DNA from: Laguncularia racemosa
Lineage: Eukaryota; Streptophyta; Magnoliopsida; Myrtales; Combretaceae
DNA: 64,000 nucleotides
Assembly (NCBI GenBank): GCA_037954665.1
Contig: JBBMOL010000282.1
Coordinates: forward strand, 62,001-126,000
Direction of reading: 5' to 3'
The notes under the pieces are model-generated. The model worked only from the letters and a program-made list of their open reading frames with translations. It was not told where the DNA came from and searched no databases. Of this stretch, positions 1 to 10,082 are shown in pieces; position 1 is the first letter of the stretch; the number at the start of each line of letters is the position of its first letter. A program made the translations under genes and the position numbers.

Positions 1-79
1 GGTGTTTGGGCGTCTTAGGCAACGAATTTCCGAACGTATTGGTATTGGGTTTCGTCACGAGTTGGCGTGGTTCGTATCA
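1..79 (+). repeat. RE-1: 3' end of an LTR, cut by window edge
   Basis: The 79 bp match the reverse complement of the LTR edges that begin at 4180, 10083 and 15221 (RE-4/RE-6 family) and end in TTCGTATCA. The LTR is therefore in plus orientation and ends at 79. No primer site follows it, so it is a 3' LTR or a solo LTR. It is inserted just upstream of the gag start of RE-2; the right half of its TSD would be CAATA at 80-84. The rest of the element lies outside the window. Confidence 0.85.
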
Positions 80-101
80 CAATATACAAGGATCTACAAA
101 T

Positions 102-1994
102 ATGTCTAATGATAGTGTGAATGGGGAATTGGGTGAAGAAGCCAATAGCTAGGTTGGTGGAGGACATGGTCGTAATGTGGCAGGCAGAAGAACTTTGGAG
201 GAACAACTTCAAGAGCTTACTACTATAGTTGCTACACTAGCAACTAGAGTTGACAGGATGACTTTACCACAACCACCAGTGGTAAACCAACCGGCACCAC
301 CTTGAGTAGCTCCACAAAACCCTCATCGAAACAGAGTAGTGGAAGAAAGAGATGACAATTTTGGAGTCAACCTAAATCAGAATAGGGATTTCAGGCCACC
401 TCGGGGTTTAGAATATGTGAAACTACAGATGCCATCCTATGATGGTAAGGGATCAGCAGATGAGTACCTGGACTGGGAGGATAAGGTCAAAGGTCTTTTC
501 GAATGTTATGAGATTGACGATAGTACCAGGGTCAGATTGGCTATAGTTGAATTTTTAGGGTATGCTGCACTTTGGTGGAAGAATCTGATCGTTAATAGGC
601 GTCGGGATGGAGAGGCTGAGGTTCAGACCTAGAGGGATATGAAGAGGTTGTTAAGGAAAAGGTTCATTCATGAGCACTATAAACAGGAGCTGTTTATGCG
701 ACTGCAAACCTTGAGGCAGGGGGGCAAAACAGTGGATGATTATGTGTAGGAATTTGAGACCCTTATGATTAGGTGTGGGTCTATTGAGCTTCCGGAACAA
801 ACTATAGCACGATTTGTCTCAGGTCTAAAATATGAGATAGCGTGTATTGTTGAGCTACAGCGCTACACCACACTTGATGAGGCTATTCAGTTGGCCTTAA
901 AAGTAGAGAGACAAAGGAGGTCCAACTTCTTTAAGGCTCCTAGCAGCAGACCCAATACTACTAATAGACCCATCCCAGCCAATAGTCGATCAGGGGGAGC
1001 AAAGGCGGTTAGTGAGGGAGTCAAGACAGTAGACACTACTACCCCAACCATTATCAGGGAAAACTTACCCATTGGGAAGGGTAAAGAGGTCATGGCACCA
1101 GAAATGAGGCAGACTGTTCCTGGATCTACTAGTGGGAAAGCACGCCAGATTAAGTGTTCTAAATGCATGGGATTTGGGCATATGGCTGCACAGTGTCCAA
1201 ATAAGAGGGTGATGACTATTATGGAAGACATTGGAGAGGATATTGAGGATGACCATGAATAGATTGAGCCTACAGATCTACCAACAGCATTGCAAGAATA
1301 TTATGATGATCAGAATGCAAATGCGCCTGAGGAGCATACTGGAGGAAAATATCTATCCCTCAATGTATTACGCAGGATTTTGTCTACATCTCCTGATATC
1401 AGTGACATTCAGAGGGAGAACATATTTCATACCTCTTGCAGAATCAGAGGTAACCTTTATGTACTCATCATCGATAGTGGTAGTTGCACGAATGTTATAT
1501 CTGCTGCATTAGTAGACAAATTACAACTGTCTACTACACCTCATTCTAGTCCTTATCATTTGCATTAGCTGGACAATAGGGGTAGTATGCAAGTTACCCT
1601 TAGGGTAAAGGATCCAGTGAGTGTCGGGCAGAACTATCATGATGAGATCCTTTGTGATATAGTTCCTATGCATGCATTCCATTTGCTGTTGGGTCGGCCC
1701 TGGTTGTATGATCGACGGGTGATACATGATAGGTTTGAAAATACCTACATGTTCAGCATGGGCAAGACACGCATAATCCTATTACCAATGACTCCATCTG
1801 AGGTCCAGAGTTTTTAGAAAGAGGTCAGGCAACCGTCCACTACCATGGTTAGTCGGGGAAGCAGAACAACAGAGATCCTAGGGTTCAATTCCATAACTGA
1901 TCCTCTAGATTTGAGGGCAAATCTTTCAGAAGCCCGAAGAGATGATGGGAAAAATTCTGGCACTGTCAACCTTTTCAGAACCCAATCTAGATGA
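102..1994 (+). pseudogene. gag-protease polyprotein of RE-2, seven in-frame stops
   Basis: One frame runs from ATG 102 to TGA 1992 without any frameshift. The product would start MSNDSVNG. It carries a Ty3 capsid region (about 430-900, with ALWWKN and the WED motif), a CCHC zinc knuckle at 1155-1196 (C-x2-C-x4-H-x4-C, which binds RNA) and an aspartic protease with the DSG active site near 1476 (IIDSGSCTN). The protease is followed directly by a tail that crosses the polypurine tract into the LTR. Stops lie at 150, 303, 630, 747, 1260, 1566 and 1815. Those whose original codon can be inferred from relatives (150, 303, 630, 1566) are single transitions of Gln, Arg or Trp codons. No RT or integrase codons occur. 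The element is dead, but once encoded a gag-protease product that would have needed pol from a partner. Confidence 0.88.
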
Positions 1995-2951
1995 TTGACC
2001 AAATTGCTCATCTTTTATCTTATGTCTTTATTTCTAATAAACTTTGAGAATAATCTTACAGGTACAATTATATATCTCCATGGGATGCCAAAATGTCCTA
2101 CAACTTCAGTTGGACACAGGACATTTTTCTAGGTAACAATCAAAGGCCCGCTGCGATTGTTCTCTATTCTGAGGCATTGGATCATGAAGATTTATGTTAT
2201 TTTGTATCTTGTAAATTTTTATTGAACTATTTTGGTTGTATTTTGTTTTTGTGACACTTTTACTTCCATGTAACTTTCATTTAGGGTTAGCCACCTTAAA
2301 AGTGGCAAACTTGTAATTTTGAGCACTTTTTTAACCCTAGAAGTAGCAAGTATAAATACTTGCTTAAGAGAGGGTTTACGGAGCTTATTTTTTTGCAGAA
2401 TATACACCTCTTTTCACGTGTGAATTAGGGTTCATACCTTGGTTCCAACTCTTATCAATTGCAATTCCAAGACTTGAAATTGTGGCGAGTGCAACTTCTT
2501 GAAATTGTGAGTTATATCAATTTCATTTTGTTGTAATTTCTTTTCTTCTCTAGTGTGTTGTATCTAGGGTTGATTTGAGATAGTTCTTGGTCAGAATTAC
2601 TTGTTGTTATTCATGAATTCTTATGCTTATTTGAAGGAATTATCAAATTGATCCGATTCATCTTTGAGGATTTCCTTGATAACGTGTTCTTCATTATTGG
2701 AAAAGGAATCTTACTTTACGGTTTTCTTTGTCAAATTGAGGCTTCATTTGCGTGGATTATATGATATTAGAGTGTTGTTAGAAGGCATTTTCTTTGGGGT
2801 ATTCTGATTATATTATTGGTTGATTGAATTTCATCATTTCAACATTAGGGTTCATTTGAAAAGTGCCATTTTTGGATCCGATTTTGCCTAGACTTGAAAT
2901 AGTTGATCTTAAGTCTTTTGGATGTGCTTTAAAGAGTGATTAGGCACATCA
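1943..2951 (+). repeat. 3' LTR of RE-2
   Basis: A 1009 bp LTR that begins TGATGGGAAA directly after the polypurine tract and ends GGCACATCA. A near copy lies on the minus strand at about 28569-29368 (in RE-8). The first codons still read as the end of the pol tail (stop at 1992). A TATA box sits in the centre of a 20 bp inverted repeat at 2345-2364. The flanking bases ATATA (2952-2956) should be the right half of the TSD. Confidence 0.9.
2345..2364 (+). promoter_or_regulatory. LTR core promoter: TATA box inside inverted repeat (RE-2)
   Basis: AGCAAGTAT-AA-ATACTTGCT: two 9 bp arms with a 2 bp centre that form the TATAAATA box. The same 20 bp recur at 14915, 23207, 28947 (minus), 31000 (minus) and 59883. 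Its place, mid-LTR and about 15 bp before the AGAGGGTTT block, fits the Pol II start of the genomic RNA. Confidence 0.65.
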
Positions 2952-3797
2952 ATATAGAGTTCCATTGTATGAACAACCCACGACTAAGGCAAGACCCATT
3001 TCTAGGAATATTCTAAAAGAGTTTAGATACCTTGGTAGTTAAGGGTAGTTGGCTAGGTTAGGTAGGATTATACAATAATCGTTAGATCAAGTAAATCTTA
3101 GCCATCCATTGATAGAGACCTCTTGTATACAAGAGGGTGTTCCCCTCATTTATAATCTATCTAGAAATACAACAACATTTTTTACGCTTGAATCTCCCTC
3201 TCTTTTTGACTTCTCTCTATTAAGTGTGTTCTTATGTGATTTGGACAAGAAAGCTAACTTAGCATCTTAACAAGAGTATTAGAGAGTCTCAATGCTACAC
3301 ATGATGGTTTTTAGAGCAACATGCATATCACACATGCCACTTATCCATCCATGTGGTGTGTTAGTACCATTGAAGCTTTTCTCATTGGAAGGAGTTGATT
3401 CCATTAGATTAATACCCCTCACAATTAGAGTCTAGAACTAGTCTCCTACTGATTCTTTTCAAATTTTGTAAAATGAATGATAAAATGTAAAACTGATTAA
3501 AAAACTTAAGTATGAATTACATCTTCTTATGAAATATTGTAAATTTTGAAGCTTGGTTCATATTTTTAATGATTTATCTAGAGTAAGGGTAGAAATGATA
3601 TTAGTGGTATTGCCTATTAGCAATAGTGGCGATGAAGTTAGGGTAACATTATGTTAGATGGCCTTCTCATGGTGAAAGGAGTCTTTAGTCAAAATTTGGT
3701 AAGTTATGTGTTAGTTTGCTCTCTTTTTTTTCAAATTATCTTTGTAGTGGTTGATGATAATAGTGGTGGTGGTGGCTTTTGGGAAAGAGGGTAGTTA
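2952..3797. other. Flanking DNA between RE-2 and RE-3, no gene seen
   Basis: AT-rich sequence without coding potential. It contains a perfect 18 bp palindrome CCTCTTGTATACAAGAGG at 3119-3136, followed by pyrimidine-rich sequence like the R-U5 part of a copia LTR; this could be an old LTR remnant, but I cannot place its edges. It joins directly to 25215 onward when RE-3 is removed. Confidence 0.5.
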
Positions 3798-3802
3798 GGT
3801 GA

Positions 3803-4179
3803 TGTAAAATATAGAAAAAAAATTAATAAAAAGTAAAGTTACATAAGACAAGGCATTAAAGTAAAATATGTTTATGAGAAGGGTATTTTGGTATTTTTGA
3901 CCATGAACTATTTAAGCCCTCACAAAACCTTACTCTATCTTATTTTCTTCCATTCAACCTATGTTTTCTCTCTTTGAAGATAAGACCTTTTTCTATAGAT
4001 CTACAACCAACTATGCTTTAGTGACAAGAATTCTCCATTCAAAATACAAATCGTAAAGGTAAGTCATAACACTTGATTAGACACCATACTTCTCTCATTT
4101 CTAATGAATGTTAGACTGAAGTAATGGATCTTGTCATAGTTTGGAAGTAATCGATACAAATGAATAGCAGCGTGTTGAT
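3803..4179 (+). repeat. 5' LTR of RE-3, first part
   Basis: Matches the start of the 3' LTR (23915 onward) for about 90 bp, then continues through about 430 bp (together with 10963-11090) that the 3' copy lacks. RE-4 interrupts it at 4179/4180 and leaves TTGAT at 4175-4179 as TSD. Confidence 0.8.
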
Positions 4180-5018
4180 TGATACGAGCCATGCCAACCC
4201 GTGACGAAACCCAATACTAATTCGTTCGGAAATTCGTTACCTACGATGCTAAACACCTAAAGTGGAAACCGCGACCCGTTGTCTATAAGCGAGACAAGAA
4301 CCTTGGTATAATATGAAGACGCCACAATCGGGATAAAAGACCGATTGATAAGTCGGGATGAACGCCACGGAAATCAATCCGATAAGTTCAAATTAGTTCT
4401 TAAAGAACCAAGAGAGGTGCCTTTCAAAAGTGTTTAATGTTCAAAGATGTAAACTCTTAGTTGCTCTAAACCCTAGGAGATTTTATACTAGGGTTACAAT
4501 TCGTGAAAAACAAGTCCAAAACAACGTAGCTTAGATACGTTACGTAAAAAACACGAAAACAGAACAAGCTGGCCGGCAGGGGATACACGGCCGTGTACAC
4601 GACCGCGTACTTTGGCCGTGTACTTTTCTGTGCACATTCTGGTCACATACACGACCATGTACTTCTGGTCATGTATCTTTCTGTTGATTTGCTTGTCTCC
4701 ATACACGGTCGTGCCTTTTAGCCGTGTATGATTTTGTGCAATCTTGGAATTCCTACACGGCCGTGCCTTGAAAGTACATGCCCTCTTCAACCCATGTCCG
4801 GTGTGACTTGTATAAGAGCAAGGGTCTTCCCATGGTTATTCCAATCCATTCCAACTTCATGATTGCTCCAATCCTTTCAAGCTTCATGGACATCCTTTAT
4901 CAACCCGTTAAGTGCTTCCTTGAGTCGTTTCGCTCGACTTCTTGTGATCGGTCCAGGCAGCACTTCAAGAGGATCCACATTCCTTCTTCCGGCTTGACTC
5001 TCATCATGGATCTCATCA
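4180..5018 (-). repeat. 3' LTR of RE-4
   Basis: On the element strand it begins TGATGAGATC at 5018, right after the polypurine tract (about 5019-5031, AAGAGGAGGGGAA), and ends TTCGTATCA at 4180. It is 36 bp shorter than the 5' copy, lacking one 24 bp CCGTGTAC repeat unit and 12 bp elsewhere. It encodes about the last 77 residues of pol; the native stop would be at 4787-4789, but an earlier TGA lies at 4877-4879. Confidence 0.92.
4469..4495 (-). promoter_or_regulatory. TATA box flanked by AACCCTAG inverted repeat (RE-4 3' LTR)
   Basis: On the plus strand AACCCTAG (4469-4476), then an 11 bp loop, then CTAGGGTT (4488-4495). On the element strand the loop carries TATAAAA. The same layout lies at 10372-10398, 15511-15537 and 20014-20040, with one arm mutated in the two 5' LTRs. 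Confidence 0.6.
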
Positions 5019-7593
5019 TTCCCCTCCTCTTGAAAAGGATTTGTCCTCAAATCGTCACCTACATCAAAAGGACTTAGATCAGTGACATTAAATGTGGCAC
5101 TTACTTGATACTCACTAAGCAAATCTATCTTGTATGCATTGTCGTTGATGCGCTCAAGAACCTGAAATGGTCCATCGCCTCTAGGAAGTAGTTTAGATTG
5201 ACACTGCACGAGAAACCGCTCTTTGCGCATGTGAACCCAAACCCAATCTCCAGGTTCAAAAACAGCTTGTCGACGACCCTTGTTGGCTTGTTTCACATAC
5301 TACTCTGTTCGTCGCTCAATGTTCAGCCTTGCCTTCTCGTGGATCTGTTTAACAAATTCGGCCTTCTTCGTGCCATCTAAATTAACATACTCAGAAATAG
5401 GCAAAGGTAATAAATCTAAAGGAGTTAGTGGATTAAAACCATACACAATTTCAAAAGGAGAAAATTTAGTAGTAGAATGCACTGTACGGTTATAAGCAAA
5501 TTCAACATACGGCAAACAATCCTCCCAACTCTTAATATTCTTTTTAATTACGGCCCTCAACAAAGTAGATAAAGTTCAATTCACTACCTCAGTTTGACCG
5601 TCAGTCTGTGGATGACAAGTAGTAGAAAACAATAACTTAGTTCCTAACTTAGCCCACAAGGTCTTCCAAAAGTAGCTTAAGAACTTAGCATCCCTATCTG
5701 ATACAATTGTTCTAGGCATACCATGCAATCACACAACTTCCCTAAAGAATAAATTAGCAATATTACAAGCATCATCCGTTTTGTGATAAGGAATGAAGTG
5801 TGCCATTTAAGAGAATCTATCAACAACTACAAAAATAGAATCCCGACCATATCTAGACCTGGGTAATCCTAACACAAAGTCCATAGAAATATCTACCTAC
5901 GGCTCATGAGGAATGGGAAGTAGGATGTAAAGCCCTTGAGGTTGGACTCTAGATTTTGCTTGCCTATACGTGACACATCGCTCACAAATCCTCTCAACAT
6001 CTCGTTTCATGTGAGGCCAATAGAAGTGTTCCTGCAATACCCCTAATGTTTTAGCTACGCCAAAGTGTCCCGTTAACCCTCCTCCATGAGACTCCCTCAC
6101 TAGTAATTCTCTTAAGGAACAAATTGGAATGCACAGTTTACTCTCCCTAAACAAGAATCCTTCATGTTTATAAAATTTTCCATGCCCACTCTTCTCACAA
6201 TACACATACTCCTCACAAAAATCTCGATCAGCAGCATATAACTCCTTAATGTGCTCAAAACCAAGCAGTCTAGAACTAAGAGTAGAGATAAGAGTATACC
6301 TTCTAGATAGTGCATCAGCAACGACATTCTCTTTACCTTGCTTGTAGTGGATAACATATGGAAATGTTTCGATGAACTCCACCCAACGAGCATGCCTTTT
6401 ATTCAGCTTGTGTTGCCCCTTCAAGTTCTTCAAGGATTCATGATAAGTGTGGATCACGAACTCTTTCGGCCAAAGGTAATGTTGCCACGTCTCCAAGGCT
6501 CGAACCAATGCATATAGCTCCTTGTCGTAAGTAGGGTAATTCAAGGTTGCCCCACTTAGCTTATCGCTAAAGAATGCAATCAGTCTTCTCTCCTGCGTAA
6601 GCACTGCTCCAATACCTAATCCTGAAGCATCACACTCAATTTAAAACGTTTTAGTAAAGTTAGGTAAAGCAAGTAACGACACCTGAGTCAGCTTATTTTT
6701 AAGCGTCTGAAAGGCCTTCTCTTGTTGCTCTCCCCAGTTGAACCCCACGTTCTTCTTAATTACCTCGGTAAGTGGTGCTGCAATGGTGCTGAAATCCTTC
6801 ACAAATCTCCTATAAAAACTCGCTAGTCCATGGAAACTCCGAACATTACTTACATTGGTTGGACTAAGCCATTCTTGGATCATACGAACCTTTTCTTCGT
6901 CAACCTGTATTCCCTGTGCACTAACAACAAAACCAAGAAACACAAGTTTGTCTGTGCAAAAAGTGCACTTCTTGAGGTTAGCATATAATTGTTCCTTTCG
7001 AAGAACTTCTAAAACATCCCTCAAGTGAGACATATGATCTTCCAAACTCTTGTTGTAAATAAGAATATCATCAAAATAGACAACAATAAATTTTCCAATA
7101 AAAGTCCTCAAAACATGGTTCATAAGTCTCATAAAAGTACTAGGTGCATTAGTTAAACCAAAAGGCATTACTAACCACTCATACAATCCATATTTTGTCT
7201 TAAATGCAGTTTTCCATTCATCACCTTCTTTCATTCTAATTTGGTGATATCCACTTTTCAAATCGATTTTGGAAAAGACATTAGACCCATGTAACTCATC
7301 TAACATGTCATCTAAGTGAGGAATGGGATGACAATACTTTACCGTAATGTTGTTGATGGCGCGACAGTCAACACACATACTCCATGTCCCATCCTTCTTA
7401 GGCACCAAAATCACAGGCACTGCACATGGACTCAAGCTCTCTCTCACGTACCCCTTCTCCATTAGTTCATCGACCTGCCTTTGGAGTTCCTTTGTCTCCT
7501 CCGGATTGCTCCTATAAGCTGGTTTGTTTGGAATCGATGCTCCGGGTACAAGGTCAATCTGGTGCTCAATACCACGAATAGGTGGTAATCCCT
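4787..7593 (-). pseudogene. pol of RE-4 (RT, RNase H, integrase, LTR-encoded tail)
   Basis: Reading down from 7593: reverse transcriptase (VPKKDGTW, the catalytic YFDD in VVYFDDILIY near 7090-7060), RNase H (about 6660-6350), the integrase zinc domain (GHFGVAKT and CERC, about 6080-5960), the integrase core, then the GDWVWVH domain and a tail with GPITRSRAKR. The tail continues through the polypurine tract, read as EEGN, into the LTR. Breaks: one extra base in an A run at about 7590 relative to RE-6 shifts pol out of the gag frame; in-frame stops lie at 6641 (Glu codon to TAA), about 5897 (Trp to TAG), about 5300 (Gln to TAG) and 4877. The core between 5890 and 5565 holds at least one further break. 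The catalytic RT residues are kept. Confidence 0.9.
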
Positions 7594-9635
7594 TTTGGAA
7601 TCTCTTCAGGGAAGACATCTTCAAAATCCTACACAAGAGACACAACCACACTAGGCAAAGCATTAGATAATTCATTAGTAGTTAAACATGTTTCTTTAAA
7701 AACCAGCAACAGCATAGGTTGCTTCCTCACTAACGCTCTCCTCACTACACTTGGTCTTGCCACACAACTCTCCTTTTGCAAGGCTGCCCTCTCCTTTTCA
7801 CTCACCACCAAAGTTGATTCCCCTTCAACTTAGCCTCTTACACTCTTTCCAGCCTTCCTCTCCTTTTCCTTTTGATCTTGACTCTTATATTCCTTTTTCT
7901 TCTCATTGTCTTTTGCTCTCTCACTCTCACTCTACTTTTCACTTACCTTATGTTTTGCAAAAAACTGTTGTAGCTGCAACTGGTCCTCATACACTTGTTT
8001 AGGTGTTAACGGTTTAAGATTAAAGCTTTCCCCTTGGTGAACAAGCGTATACTTGTTAGAAAAGCCATCATGAACAACCTTCCTATCAAATTGCCATGGC
8101 CTCCCTAACAACACATGACATGCTTGCATTGGCACTACATCACATAACACCTCATCCTCATACCTACCAATGCGGAAACCAATCAATGCTTGCTTACTCA
8201 CCTTAGTCTCTCCACTATCATTCAACCACTGCAATTTATATGGACTAGGGTGTCTAACAGTTTTGAGCCCCAGCCTCTCAATAATAAAATTACTCACTAC
8301 ATTGGTGCAACTCCCTCCATCAATGATCAAACTACAAATGTGATCTCCCAGATAGCATCTAGTATGAAATATATTCTCTCTTTGCACCTCCTCTTGTTCC
8401 TTCACCTGCACGTTCAACGCTCGCTTCACTACTGCTACTAGCCTTCCCATTGCAGCCTCCTCTTCATCACTAGCATCCTCTAATGGAGGCATATCATCTT
8501 CTTCACTATCCCCCTCAGTCTCATACTCACCATCATCACGCAAAATCATCACATGCCTATTTGGACATTGACTAGCAATATGGCTTCTACCTTGGCATTT
8601 AAAGCATCTAATGTCACGATTTCTAGAAGTAGAAGATTCAGGGTTACCTTGATTACCAGGAGTAGAACCCGCTTACCTCAACTCCACTTTTGGTTTGGTA
8701 GGTAAAGGCTTTTCTTCTTTCTTCCATTGGTTGGTCTTCCAAGTGGATGAACCATTACCCTATGGAAACCATGCATTACTACTACCTTTCCTCTTGTGCT
8801 GGTTCTCAACCTTTATAGCCATGTGAACCATATCCTCTAACTCTACATAATGCTACAATTCAACCACATTTTGGCTTTCTCTATTCAACCCAGCAAGAAA
8901 CCTAGCCATTGTAACCTCTCTATCCTCCTCTACATTCGCCCTAATCATAGTGACTTCCATCTCCTTGAAATACTCATCTACACTTCGGCTTCCCTGCCTT
9001 AGAGTTTGCAACTTGTTGTGCAATTCACGATAGTAATACGCAGGCACAAACCGCTTCTTCATCACTCTTTTCATCTCTTCCCAAGACTCAATAGGTGGCT
9101 CGCCACTCCTTCTCCTATTCAACATTAGTTGATCCCACCACACTATAGCATAATCCGAAAACTCAATGGCAGCAAGTTTTACTTTCTTTCTCCCACTATA
9201 GTTGTGACAATCAAACACCATCTCCACCTTCTTCTCCCACTCTAAATACGCCTCGGGATCATTCTTCCCTTGGAAAGGAGGAATCTTCATCTTTATGCTA
9301 CTCAATTGATCATCCTCTCTATTCCTATCTCCTATATCTTCTCAATCCCTAGTTCCTTTATTCCGACCACTATATCCTCTATAACTCCTGATAGAAGGCT
9401 CATCAAAGTCATTATCCGACATTTCATCTCCACCCCTCGGTACTCTCCTAGAACGACTCTCTCTCTTACGCCCTTGGAATACGTTTGTGGATTGCTTTAG
9501 TCTTTGCTCTACCGTCTCATGAATTTGTTCCATTCCCTCTTGGAACATCCTCTTCATTTCACCCCTCAACACCTCAATTACTAACCTAGCATCAAACCTT
9601 CCCCTCTCACCTTCAAGAGAATGTTGTCTCGACAT
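7594..9635 (-). pseudogene. gag-protease of RE-4
   Basis: The start ATG at 9635 (MSRQHSLEGE) is chosen because RE-6 has the same start (19305) and no upstream ATG is shared. Features in order: acidic and arginine-rich N-terminus, Ty3 capsid domain (9310-8853, PPFQGKNDPEAYLEWEKK, IVWWDQ), CCHC knuckle at 8565-8606, an acidic linker and an aspartic protease with LIIDGGSCTNVVS near 8330. The DGG variant of the active site is the usual form in this clade as I recall it. Stops: TGA 9342 (Trp codon), 8853 and further ones between 8853 and 8552, and 7932. All pieces share one frame, so substitutions rather than indels broke this half. Confidence 0.9.
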
Positions 9636-10067
9636 TGTCCCTACAGAAAAGATTAGTACTAACACAAATATATATATAAAATTAAACCTCACGATACACT
9701 CCCTTACGTGTTTCACTCAAATGATGATATCACACAGTTACTCGTGTATTCTCACAAAAAATGATGATATCAACTCGCCAATTCCTCTTCTCAATTCTCT
9801 TGGAACTAACCCGAACTACACCAATTTTCCTCTATTTTTTCTATCCGAATTTTTTTTTTTTTTTTGTCTTGGTTGTTGCTCTTGATCACGTTTTTCTTTT
9901 CTTTTCTTTTCTCTTCTTTTTTTTTTTTAACAATCGCCCAGTCGATATTATACTATCAAAAGGCAATCAATACTACGAAATTGAATACGATAATTGATAT
10001 GAACGATTGGAGTTAGGGTTTTTGATATTACCTTCCTCAACCGAACTTGATGTTTTGATAAACCTAA
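9636..10067 (-). other. 5' leader of RE-4
   Basis: Untranslated leader between primer site and gag. On the element strand it is purine-rich with A runs (T runs at about 9850-9863 and 9895-9930 on plus). Packaging signals would be expected here; none is recognisable. Confidence 0.6.
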
Positions 10068-10079
10068 GCTCTGATACCA
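10068..10079 (-). other. Primer binding site of RE-4
   Basis: GCTCTGATACCA on plus, that is TGGTATCAGAGC on the element strand, complementary to the 3' end of plant initiator Met-tRNA. It lies 3 bp inside the 5' LTR. Confidence 0.9.
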
Positions 10080-10082
10080 AAC

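Larger units (their letters stand above)
80..2951 (+). mobile_element. RE-2: Ty3/gypsy element, gag-protease type, 5' end missing
   Basis: This is the right-hand part of a plus-strand Ty3/gypsy (CRM-like chromovirus) element: gag-protease, a short pol tail, a polypurine stretch (AAGCCCGAAGAGA, 1930-1942) and a 3' LTR. Reverse transcriptase, RNase H and integrase are absent, although the reading frame is continuous across the place where they should be. It is related to RE-5, RE-8, RE-9 and RE-14 by LTR sequence and to RE-5 by the gag N-terminus. The 5' LTR lies left of the window, beyond the RE-1 insertion. Confidence 0.85.

Noticed and set aside
887..1256. Minus-strand ORFs opposite RE-2 gag
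   Set aside because: Shadow frames of gag-protease; no family match, and the sense strand has the CCHC knuckle.
2952..3797. Host gene or promoter in the flanks
   Set aside because: No ORF, splice sites or conserved domain visible; may be an older repeat.
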